DNA of 8,184 nucleotides from assembly GCA_049687495.1 (NCBI GenBank), contig JBAVJB010000131.1:1-8184 (forward strand). Direction: 5' to 3'. Origin of the DNA: Salinimicrobium sp049687495 (lineage in GTDB: Bacteria; Bacteroidota; Bacteroidia; Flavobacteriales; Flavobacteriaceae). The notes beneath the pieces were generated by a model. That model saw only the letters and a program-made list of their open reading frames with translations. It did no database searches and was not told where the DNA came from. Shown here piece after piece: positions 1 through 5,803 of this stretch. Each line of letters starts with the position of its first letter. Position 1 is the stretch's first letter. Position numbers and translations under genes: made by a program.

Positions 1-1035
1 GCTCTTGCCAATTATTCCGAAGAACCTGTTGAAGTAGATGGTGGAGACATTCTCTTCAAGAACAGTCAACGCGTTTTCGTCACCGAGGCTGACAAGGCTA
101 AATCTGTTTTTCATTCCGCCGAAAGAAAGGATCGAAAAATGGCAATTTCGGAAGATTCCACCTCACCTACTATCAGTGCTTCTAGTTTCGACGAAAAGAG
201 ACAGCGATTCTGGCTGAAGTTTGTTTCGCCGGCAGGCTATCACCGGCAACTCCTGGTGACCAGGGATCCCGAAACCTCTACTGGTTTTGATCTTGGTTAT
301 GACGCTGTTCTCACAGAAGACAATCTTGAAGACATGTACTGGTTGATCAATGATTATGAATTTGTCATCCAGGGAGTACCCGATTTTAATGCCGATCGAA
401 TCTTGCCTGTTGGCATTAAAACCAATGAAGAAGGGGAATTTACTATTGCCATAGATGAACTGGAGAACATCCCCGATGACTTGAACATCTACGTGAGAGA
501 CAGCCTAAATAACACCTATCACAATTTACTTGAAGCCGAATTCAAGGCATCTGCAGCTATAGGAAAAGAACATGAACAGTATTCCATTGTTTTCAGTATT
601 CCTGAAGAACAGCCCAATCCCGATGAAGGAGACGGCAGCGAGACTGGAGAAACGGGTGACGGAGGTAAAGACGAGGGTGACACTGGTGACACAGGAGATG
701 GAACTGAGGAAGGAGACGGAGGTTCTGATGGGAGTGGTTCCGGGGAAGATGGTTCTGGTGAAGGAGAGGTTGAAGAACCCGGCTCCGAAAAAGGCGGCGA
801 ACTTGTGCTGATCTACTCCACAAGTGACAACTCCTTAATAATAAAAAACCCTGACCTCCTGCATGTTGAAAAAGCCATCCTTTCTAATGGGATTGGCCAG
901 GAACTGGAACAGATGGTGCTTGATTCCTCTGCCGCGAAAATCACAGTTCCCATAGAGGTTACCAATACAGCAGTGTACTTTGTTCGTGTCTACTATGAAG
1001 GCAAAATCAAATCATTAAAGTTCCTGGTGGAATAG
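1..1035 (+). CDS. C-terminal part of a large T9SS-secreted surface protein (5' end outside window)
   Basis: The reading frame is open from base 1, so the ATG at 139 is internal and the gene begins upstream of the window; 344 residues are visible. Window residues about 69-200 (from RFWLKF through QYSIVFS) match a module I know from the C-terminal region of many long flavobacterial exported proteins, with the typical run of an aliphatic 'xxWLxxxxPxGxxxQxLV' start, 'GFDxGYD', 'FVIQGVPDF', 'LPVGI' and 'IYVRD'. Residues 202-267 are a low-complexity acidic linker. Residues 268-344 look like a type A T9SS sorting domain (Por_Secre_tail): a short beta-strand start (LIIKNP), 'VEKAILSNGIGQ', and the ending 'AVYFVRVYYEGKIKSLKFLVE' split as AVYFVRVYYEGK plus IKSLKFLVE. 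Such domains direct export across the outer membrane and surface attachment or release. The functional N-terminal part is not visible, so the protein's activity is unknown. It ends just before a strong two-way terminator. Confidence 0.85.
   Translation, partial: ALANYSEEPVEVDGGDILFKNSQRVFVTEADKAKSVFHSAERKDRKMAISEDSTSPTISASSFDEKRQRFWLKFVSPAGYHRQLLVTRDPETSTGFDLGYDAVLTEDNLEDMYWLINDYEFVIQGVPDFNADRILPVGIKTNEEGEFTIAIDELENIPDDLNIYVRDSLNNTYHNLLEAEFKASAAIGKEHEQYSIVFSIPEEQPNPDEGDGSETGETGDGGKDEGDTGDTGDGTEEGDGGSDGSGSGEDGSGEGEVEEPGSEKGGELVLIYSTSDNSLIIKNPDLLHVEKAILSNGIGQELEQMVLDSSAAKITVPIEVTNTAVYFVRVYYEGKIKSLKFLVE
604..801 (+). other. Acidic Gly/Asp/Glu/Ser/Thr linker-coding segment
   Basis: About 66 codons within the preceding gene encode almost only D, E, G, S and T, with loose repeats such as GDTGDTGDG and GSGSGEDGSGEGE. 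The DNA is correspondingly purine-rich, with recurrent GGTGAC, GGAGA and GGTTCTG-type words. It lies exactly between the conserved beta module and the T9SS sorting domain, so it is best read as a flexible spacer. It does not match the RTX nonapeptide GGxGxDxUx. Loose Ca2+ binding through clustered Asp/Glu is possible but unproven. The slippage-prone repeats could make its length vary between strains (inference). Confidence 0.7.
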
Positions 1036-1048
1036 TTCCAAAAAAGAC

Positions 1049-1095
1049 AAAAAAATAGAGGCTCAAAAATGACATTTTTGAGCCTCTATTTTTTT
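1049..1095. terminator. Two-way intrinsic terminator between convergent genes
   Basis: A perfect inverted repeat of 23 bp per arm is centred on base 1072. The arms hold the GC part GAGGCTC/GAGCCTC and are bounded by an A-run (1049-1055) on the left and a T-run (1089-1096) on the right. Read on the plus strand it gives a hairpin followed by U's for the secreted-protein gene, which stops at 1035. Read on the minus strand it does the same for rsmG, which stops at 1103. The physical loop is probably about 5 nt (TGACA). Confidence 0.92.
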
Positions 1096-1102
1096 TGTTG
1101 CT

Positions 1103-1732
1103 TTACTTCTTAAACTTCAGCGGCAGGTGAACCACTTTTTTGGTCTCAAAAAAATCTTCTTTAAAATAATCGGGAAGCTCGTAAATAGTAGCTTTTGGAT
1201 AATCTGCAAGTTCTTCAGAAAGATCTCCTCCTTTTAGATAAAGAATCCCATTTTTCAATTCATGCTTTTGCTCTTTAGCAATTTTTCCTTTTGTCCAGTG
1301 AACAAAAGTAGGCATGGCTGCCACTGCACGGCTTACGATAAAATCAAAATGTCCGTCAATCTCTTCTACTCTCGCGTTGGTGCTCACCACATTTTGAATT
1401 CCAAGGCCTTCCACAACTTCGTTCACCACCTTGATCTTTTTCCCAATGCTGTCTACCAGTCTAAAAGAGGTTTCAGGAAATAAGATTGCAAGGGGTATAC
1501 CGGGGAAACCGCCTCCGGTTCCAACGTCTAATATAGCCGCACCGGGCCTAAATTCCTGAACCTTTGCAATGCCCAGGGAATGCAACACGTGACGCAGATA
1601 TAGTTCATCAATGTCTTTTCTGGAGACCACGTTGATCTTTTGATTCCAGTCTTTGTATAATTCCTGCAATGCCGAAAACTGGTCCAGCTGTTCCCTACTA
1701 AGATTTGGGAAATATTTTTGAATAAGCTCCAA
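1103..1732 (-). CDS. rsmG: 16S rRNA (guanine527-N7)-methyltransferase RsmG (GidB)
   Basis: RsmG uses S-adenosylmethionine to methylate N7 of G527 in 16S rRNA, in the 530 loop of the small ribosomal subunit; loss of the enzyme is known to give low-level streptomycin resistance. In the 209-residue form the SAM-binding glycine-rich motif DVGTGGGFPGIPLAI lies at about 69-83, preceded by the family's 'INVVSRKDIDELYLRHVLHSLG' stretch (34-54) and followed by 'FIVSRA' (131-136) and 'LYLKGGD' (164-170). Length is normal for the family. There is no ATG near the 5' end. The frame opens after a TAA at 1760-1762 and offers TTG at 1751-1753 (216 aa) or TTG at 1730-1732 (209 aa). I prefer the inner one: it gives MELIQKYFPNL, close to the N-terminus I recall for flavobacterial RsmG, and the outer TTG lies inside a perfect -7 promoter box, so it may not be transcribed. 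The function is secure and the start uncertain. It ends at the shared terminator. Confidence 0.93.
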   Translation of the reverse strand: MELIQKYFPNLSREQLDQFSALQELYKDWNQKINVVSRKDIDELYLRHVLHSLGIAKVQEFRPGAAILDVGTGGGFPGIPLAILFPETSFRLVDSIGKKIKVVNEVVEGLGIQNVVSTNARVEEIDGHFDFIVSRAVAAMPTFVHWTKGKIAKEQKHELKNGILYLKGGDLSEELADYPKATIYELPDYFKEDFFETKKVVHLPLKFKK

Positions 1733-1750
1733 ACTTTCTTGAATTTTCAG

Positions 1751-1758
1751 CAAAAGTA
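1751..1758 (-). promoter_or_regulatory. Candidate -7 box of rsmG promoter (TACTTTTG, minus strand)
   Basis: On the minus strand bases 1758-1751 read TACTTTTG, a perfect fit to the Bacteroidetes -7 consensus TAnnTTTG. Transcription would start a few bases further, around 1743-1747, leaving a leader of roughly 10-15 nt before the TTG at 1732. I see no clear TTG -33 element at the usual 17-20 nt spacing, so the call rests on one box only. Its last three bases are the outer candidate start codon. Confidence 0.45.
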
Positions 1759-1793
1759 GTTATTTTAAGGCAGTTAATTGTGCAGGCATATAC

Positions 1794-1822
1794 TTGCAAA
1801 GCATTTTAATGTTTTACCTTTG
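1794..1822 (+). promoter_or_regulatory. Promoter of the desaturase gene (TTG-N18-TACCTTTG)
   Basis: A TTG at 1794-1796 and TACCTTTG at 1815-1822 are separated by 18 nt, a full match to the Bacteroidetes housekeeping promoter (-33 TTG, -7 TAnnTTTG). The predicted start of transcription is near 1827-1830, giving a short AT-rich leader of about 15-18 nt before the ATG at 1845. No strong Shine-Dalgarno sequence is present. Downstream genes 1845-2945 and 2963-4153 probably share this promoter. Confidence 0.75.
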
Positions 1823-1844
1823 TAGTTCAATTTTTTAGAATTTC

Positions 1845-2945
1845 ATGAGTACCACCAACATACGTTTCTCCCGAACCGACTCGGCTAAATTTTTTCGCAC
1901 CCTCAATAAAAGAGTGAACACCTATTTTAAGGAAAACAATCTTTCAAAGACCGGAAACTGGAAGCTGCATCTCAAAACGCTGATCATGTTCAGCATTTTC
2001 CTCACTCCGTACTTTTTGATCTTGAGCCTGGATATTTCCCAGTGGTGGATGCTCTTGCTCACCATTATCATGGGCGTAGGCATGGCCGGCGTTGGAATGA
2101 ACATCATGCACGATGGCAATCACGGTTCTTATTCTTCCAAAAAATGGATCAATAAATTGATGGGAGGCACCATCTACATCCTCGCAGGAAACGTCTACAA
2201 CTGGCAGGTACAACACAACGTGCTTCACCATACATACACCAACATTCACGGGCATGATGAAGATCTTGACGCCGGGAGGATCATCAGGTTCACCAAACAC
2301 GCACAGTGGCGGCCTTTCCACAGGTTTCAGCATTATTACTCCGTCTTTCTTTACGGCCTTCTCACTTTTAATTGGGCGCTAACAACAGATTTCAAACAGA
2401 CCAAAAGATATTTGTCAAAAAAGCTTTCCTACGGAAAGATGCCCAGCCCCATTAAACAGTGGAGTATCCTTGCAATTACAAAACTCATCTATGTGTCCAT
2501 CTGGATCGTTCTTCCCATGTTGATCCTGTCTATTGCCTGGTGGAAGATCCTTATCGGCTTTTTTGTGATGCACTATACCGCAGGACTTATCCTTAGCATT
2601 GTTTTTCAACTGGCGCATGTAGTAGAGAAAACCGATATGCCTTTACCCGATGATACAGGTTCCATGAAGAACACCTGGGCAATACACCAACTTTTTACCA
2701 CGGTTAACTTTTCTACCCGCAACAAACTGCTCAATTGGTTTACAGGCGGATTAAATCACCAGGTTGAGCATCATATTTTTCCTAACATCAGTCACATTCA
2801 TTACACTAAATTGTCTAAAATTGTGCGGGAAACGGCAAGGGAATGTCAGTTGCCCTACAATGAGTATAAAACTATGACAGCCGCTGTTGCAGCCCATTTC
2901 AAACACCTGAAGCAAATGGGTGCTAAGCCGGCAATTTCAGCTTAA
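1845..2945 (+). CDS. Membrane fatty-acid (acyl-CoA/acyl-lipid) desaturase
   Basis: This is a di-iron integral membrane desaturase that introduces a double bond into fatty acyl chains, using O2 and electrons from a separate donor. All three histidine boxes are present: HDGNH at residues 89-93, HNVLHH at 124-129 and HQVEHH at 305-310, with a further conserved-looking QLAHVVE at 255-261. Hydrophobic stretches at about 44-62, 67-86, 164-179, 205-230 and 232-254 fit the usual two pairs of membrane helices with the boxes facing the cytoplasm. At 366 residues it has the size of the bacterial COG3239-type family. The QVEHH form of the third box resembles front-end (delta-5/delta-6) or linoleoyl-CoA desaturases, but there is no fused cytochrome b5 domain and position specificity cannot be read from sequence. 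The ATG at 1845 follows a good promoter. Such enzymes often adjust membrane fluidity at low temperature (family knowledge). No ferredoxin or reductase partner lies nearby. Confidence 0.9.
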   Translation: MSTTNIRFSRTDSAKFFRTLNKRVNTYFKENNLSKTGNWKLHLKTLIMFSIFLTPYFLILSLDISQWWMLLLTIIMGVGMAGVGMNIMHDGNHGSYSSKKWINKLMGGTIYILAGNVYNWQVQHNVLHHTYTNIHGHDEDLDAGRIIRFTKHAQWRPFHRFQHYYSVFLYGLLTFNWALTTDFKQTKRYLSKKLSYGKMPSPIKQWSILAITKLIYVSIWIVLPMLILSIAWWKILIGFFVMHYTAGLILSIVFQLAHVVEKTDMPLPDDTGSMKNTWAIHQLFTTVNFSTRNKLLNWFTGGLNHQVEHHIFPNISHIHYTKLSKIVRETARECQLPYNEYKTMTAAVAAHFKHLKQMGAKPAISA

Positions 2946-2962
2946 ATAACCAACCATTATCT

Positions 2963-4153
2963 ATGTATAAACTATCTGATCGAATCAATAGCATGTCTAC
3001 TTCCCAGACTCTTGCCATGGCCGCAAAGACGAGGGAATTAAAAGCAGAAGGTAAAGACATCATAGGCCTTAGCCTTGGGGAGCCTGATTTTAATACTCCC
3101 GATTTTATTAAAGAGGCAGCCATTGAAGCTATCAATGAGAACTATAATTCTTATACCCCTGTAGACGGCTATGTTGAGCTTAAAGATGCCATCATCAACA
3201 AGTTCAAACGCGATAATGATCTTATCTACGATCGCTCACAGATCGTCGTTTCTACAGGTGCAAAACAATCTTTGGCAAACGTGGCGATGGTCATGCTGAA
3301 CGAAGGCGACGAGGTGATCCTCCCCTGCCCTTACTGGGTGAGCTATGCCGAAATTGTAAAACTTGCCGAGGGTGTTCCCGTGGAAGTGCAAACCAATGTA
3401 GAAAATGATTTCAAAATGACGCCGCAGCAATTGGAGGAAGCTATTACCCCAAAGACCAAGATGCTTTGGTACAGCTCTCCCTGCAATCCCAGCGGCATGG
3501 TTTACAGCAAAGAGGAATTGAGAGCCCTGGCAGATGTACTTAAAAAATATCCCGATATCATCGTGGTGAGCGACGAGATCTATGAACATATCAATTTTGT
3601 GGGCGGGCATTTTTCAATGGCTCAGTTTGATGATATGTATAACCGCGTCGTTACTGTGAACGGAGTTTCCAAAGCATTTGCCATGACCGGTTGGAGGATC
3701 GGGTATATTGGCGGCCCGGCAGAGATCGCCCGCGCTTGTAATAAGATGCAGGGACAGATCACCAGTGGCGCCAACTGTATCGCTCAACGCGCTGTTATTA
3801 CTGCACTTGAAGCGCCGGTGAGCAAGATCCAGTACATGATAGATCGCTTCAAAAGCCGAAGAACCCTTATTATTGACCTTTTAAAGGAGATAGAAGGCTT
3901 TGTAATTACCGAACCCGAAGGTGCTTTTTATGTTTTTCCCGATATTTCTTATTTCTTCGGAAAAACCATCAAAGGTTATAAGATCAATGATGCTACCGAT
4001 TTTTCCATGTTCCTGTTAGAAGAAGCACTGGTTGCAACGGTAACCGGAGAAGCTTTTGGCAGCCCTAACTGCATCCGTCTTTCGTATGCCGCCAGTGAAG
4101 CCGAAATTGAGGAAGCCATGAAGAGGATCAAAAATGCTGTTTCTGAAGCATAG
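2963..4153 (+). CDS. aspC: Class I PLP-dependent aminotransferase, aspartate aminotransferase type (I-gamma)
   Basis: A cytosolic pyridoxal-phosphate enzyme that likely moves the amino group between aspartate and 2-oxoglutarate; related I-gamma enzymes also use prephenate or other amino acids, so the substrate is not certain. At 396 residues it is full length. Visible landmarks are the substrate-loop start SLGEPDF (37-43), STGAKQSLANV (97-107, phosphate/cofactor site), NPSG with Asn175, VVSDEIYEH with Asp204 and Tyr207, the Schiff-base lysine Lys237 in SKAFAMTGWRIGY with Arg245, and Arg372 in IRLSYA, which binds the substrate alpha-carboxylate. No key residue is missing. The ATG at 2963 gives MYKLSDRI, typical for the family. 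It starts 17 nt after the desaturase stop with no separate TAnnTTTG box visible, so the two are probably co-transcribed, though no functional link is evident. A terminator follows at 4178. Confidence 0.92.
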   Translation: MYKLSDRINSMSTSQTLAMAAKTRELKAEGKDIIGLSLGEPDFNTPDFIKEAAIEAINENYNSYTPVDGYVELKDAIINKFKRDNDLIYDRSQIVVSTGAKQSLANVAMVMLNEGDEVILPCPYWVSYAEIVKLAEGVPVEVQTNVENDFKMTPQQLEEAITPKTKMLWYSSPCNPSGMVYSKEELRALADVLKKYPDIIVVSDEIYEHINFVGGHFSMAQFDDMYNRVVTVNGVSKAFAMTGWRIGYIGGPAEIARACNKMQGQITSGANCIAQRAVITALEAPVSKIQYMIDRFKSRRTLIIDLLKEIEGFVITEPEGAFYVFPDISYFFGKTIKGYKINDATDFSMFLLEEALVATVTGEAFGSPNCIRLSYAASEAEIEEAMKRIKNAVSEA

Positions 4154-4177
4154 TCTTTCAGCAAAATAAAGTCTCAA

Positions 4178-4219
4178 AAAGCCCTTTTTCAGAAGTAATG
4201 AAAAAGGGCTTTATTTTTT
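4178..4219. terminator. Intrinsic terminator, probably two-way
   Basis: A 14-bp perfect stem (4178-4191 with 4199-4212, AAAGCCCTTTTTCA and its complement) encloses the 7-nt loop GAAGTAA and is followed by T's at 4214-4219. This is a good terminator for the plus-strand aminotransferase gene, which stops at 4153. On the minus strand the stem is followed by a 5-base U-run from the A's at 4176-4180, so it can also end the trkA-trkH transcript. Confidence 0.88.
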
Positions 4220-4249
4220 CCGCGTCGGAAGTTTACGTAAAAGAGGTTC

Positions 4250-4266
4250 CAAAAATGTCATTTTTG
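4250..4266. repeat. 17-nt palindrome matching the core of the terminator at 1064-1080
   Basis: CAAAAATG and CATTTTTG flank a single central T, giving a perfect 8-bp-arm palindrome. Its minus-strand reading is identical over 17 nt to the plus-strand centre of the terminator at 1064-1080, and the identity extends one base further to 18 nt. It lies just past the 3' end of trkH. The stem is short and has no GC part or adjacent U-run, so it is not a convincing terminator by itself. Confidence 0.6.
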
Positions 4267-4286
4267 ACACTAATTATTTCTGAAGA

Positions 4287-4304
4287 CTGATCACTGATCA
4301 CTGA
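4287..4304. repeat. Short tandem repeat (CTGATCA x2.5)
   Basis: The heptamer CTGATCA is repeated at 4287-4293 and 4294-4300, followed by a partial copy CTGA at 4301-4304. It sits immediately before the stop codon of trkH. Each unit contains the palindrome TGATCA. No role can be assigned, and so short a repeat may be chance. Confidence 0.5.
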
Positions 4305-4306
4305 AC

Positions 4307-5803
4307 CTACCGGTTTCTCCAGAAGAACGGGGTGAACAGGATAAGAACGGTAAAGAGTTCCAGCCTTCCAATGAACATCAAGAAGGCACACCACCATTTT
4401 CCGGCAGCCGGAAGTACATCGTAATTCTCAACCGGTCCTAGAAATCCAAATGCAGGACCAATATTTCCTAAGGAAGAGGCAGCGCCACCAAGGGCGGTCA
4501 CAAAATCAATTCCCATGGCAGCCAAAACAACTGCTCCAATAATAAAAAACAGCATGTAGAGGATAAAGAATCCCAGAATGTTGAAAACGATCTTTTTGCT
4601 GATGCTTTTCCCATTGTAGTGCAGCGGCAGTACTGCATTAGGATGTAAAGTACGTTTAAATTCAGTGATCCCGTTTCTTATCATGATCACGTGCCGCACC
4701 ACTTTGACTCCGCCGGCCGTTGATCCAGCCGAGCCTCCCAGGAAAAATATTCCGAAGAAAAAGACGGTCAAAAATGGCGTCCAGAGGGTATAATCTGCAG
4801 AAACAAAACCAGTAGTTGTGATCACCGATACCACCTGGAACATCCCATGTCTGAACGCGCTTTCCAGCTCCCCGTAAACCATGGGGTGCTCAATGGTAGA
4901 CAGTTCAACATCGGCGGCAAAATAGATCACCAAAGCTGCAATAAGTGTGAATCCAATGGCAAAGTAGCTGTACCACTTGAATTCCTCGTCATGAAGCACT
5001 TTTTGGATCTTTCCCTTAAAGCCAAAATAGCTGATAACGAAATTTGTACCCGCCATAAACATAAACAGAATTACGATATACTGGATCACCGGAAGGTGAT
5101 TCCAATGAGCCAGGCTGGCATTTTTAGTGGAAAAGCCACCGGTTGACATGGTTGCCATAGAATGATTTACCGCATCATAAAATCCCATTCCGGCTAATTT
5201 TAGCAGCAGGGTTTCAGCAAAGGTAAGACCAACGTAGATGAACCAGAGGCGTTTGGCCGTATCTGTGATGCGTGGTTTTAATTTATCGGCACTTGGTCCA
5301 GGGGCTTCCGCAGCAAAAAGCTGCATCCCTCCAATTCCAAGAAGAGGAAGGATTGCCACAGCAAGGACAATTATCCCCATTCCTCCAATCCAGTGCGTTA
5401 GACTACGCCAGAAAAGCACCCCTTTGGGAAGGGCTTCAATATCGTTTAAGATCGTGGCGCCGGTAGTAGTATACCCCGACATGGTTTCAAAAAAGGCATT
5501 TGTAAATGAAGGTATACTGCCGGTGAGCACATAGGGTAAGGTGCCGCTCAAAGCCATCAAAATCCAGCCAAGGCTCACAATAAGATATCCATCCCTTTTT
5601 GTTACTTCCCGTTGATGCTGCCTGGTGAGGTACATGAAAACAGCTCCCGCCGAAAGCGTGAGGATCGCTGCCACAAAGATTTCCATTGCGACTTCTTCCC
5701 TGTAATAGGCGCTGACTGCCGAAGCCGATAACATGAAACCGCCATTGCAAGCTAGCAGCAGCCCCATAATATGAGTTACAACAGGAGGATTAAATTTTGG
5801 CAT
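4307..5803 (-). CDS. trkH: Potassium uptake channel subunit TrkH (Trk/Ktr/HKT family)
   Basis: TrkH is the ion-conducting inner-membrane subunit of the Trk K+ uptake system, gated by cytosolic TrkA. The 498-residue protein is hydrophobic throughout and shows the four M1-P-M2 repeats with a glycine in each selectivity filter: TTTGA (112-116), STGGFS (220-225), TTTGF (329-333) and SLGNIGP (444-450). The intramembrane-loop region GGSAGSTAGGVKVVR (356-370) is well conserved, and Arg480 sits near the end of the protein, in FIGRLELFT. I chose the ATG at 5801-5803 (MPKFNPPVV) because its A is the last base of the trkA stop TAA, giving TAATG. A longer frame back to 5851 lies wholly inside trkA and adds 16 non-hydrophobic residues. 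The overlap implies translational coupling and roughly matched production of both subunits. Only the last four codons lie near the 3' repeats. Confidence 0.94.
   Translation of the reverse strand: MPKFNPPVVTHIMGLLLACNGGFMLSASAVSAYYREEVAMEIFVAAILTLSAGAVFMYLTRQHQREVTKRDGYLIVSLGWILMALSGTLPYVLTGSIPSFTNAFFETMSGYTTTGATILNDIEALPKGVLFWRSLTHWIGGMGIIVLAVAILPLLGIGGMQLFAAEAPGPSADKLKPRITDTAKRLWFIYVGLTFAETLLLKLAGMGFYDAVNHSMATMSTGGFSTKNASLAHWNHLPVIQYIVILFMFMAGTNFVISYFGFKGKIQKVLHDEEFKWYSYFAIGFTLIAALVIYFAADVELSTIEHPMVYGELESAFRHGMFQVVSVITTTGFVSADYTLWTPFLTVFFFGIFFLGGSAGSTAGGVKVVRHVIMIRNGITEFKRTLHPNAVLPLHYNGKSISKKIVFNILGFFILYMLFFIIGAVVLAAMGIDFVTALGGAASSLGNIGPAFGFLGPVENYDVLPAAGKWWCAFLMFIGRLELFTVLILFTPFFWRNR

Noticed and set aside
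604..801. The G-rich linker DNA as a G-quadruplex, RTX repeat or other functional array
   Set aside because: There are too few runs of three or more G's, no match to GGxGxDxUx, and the purine bias is fully explained by Gly/Asp/Glu/Ser codons.
139..1035. The ATG at 139 as the true start of the first gene
   Set aside because: The frame is open back to base 1 with residues resembling the same exported-protein tail, no signal peptide follows the ATG, and it falls directly before the conserved module.
1944..2333. A 129-codon open frame on the minus strand inside the desaturase gene
   Set aside because: It lies wholly opposite a gene with all three histidine boxes, its protein has no recognisable motif and there is no promoter; it is a mirror of the desaturase coding pattern.
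3236..3610. A 124-codon open frame on the minus strand inside the aminotransferase gene
   Set aside because: It is antisense to conserved catalytic regions of a complete aminotransferase and has no motif of its own.
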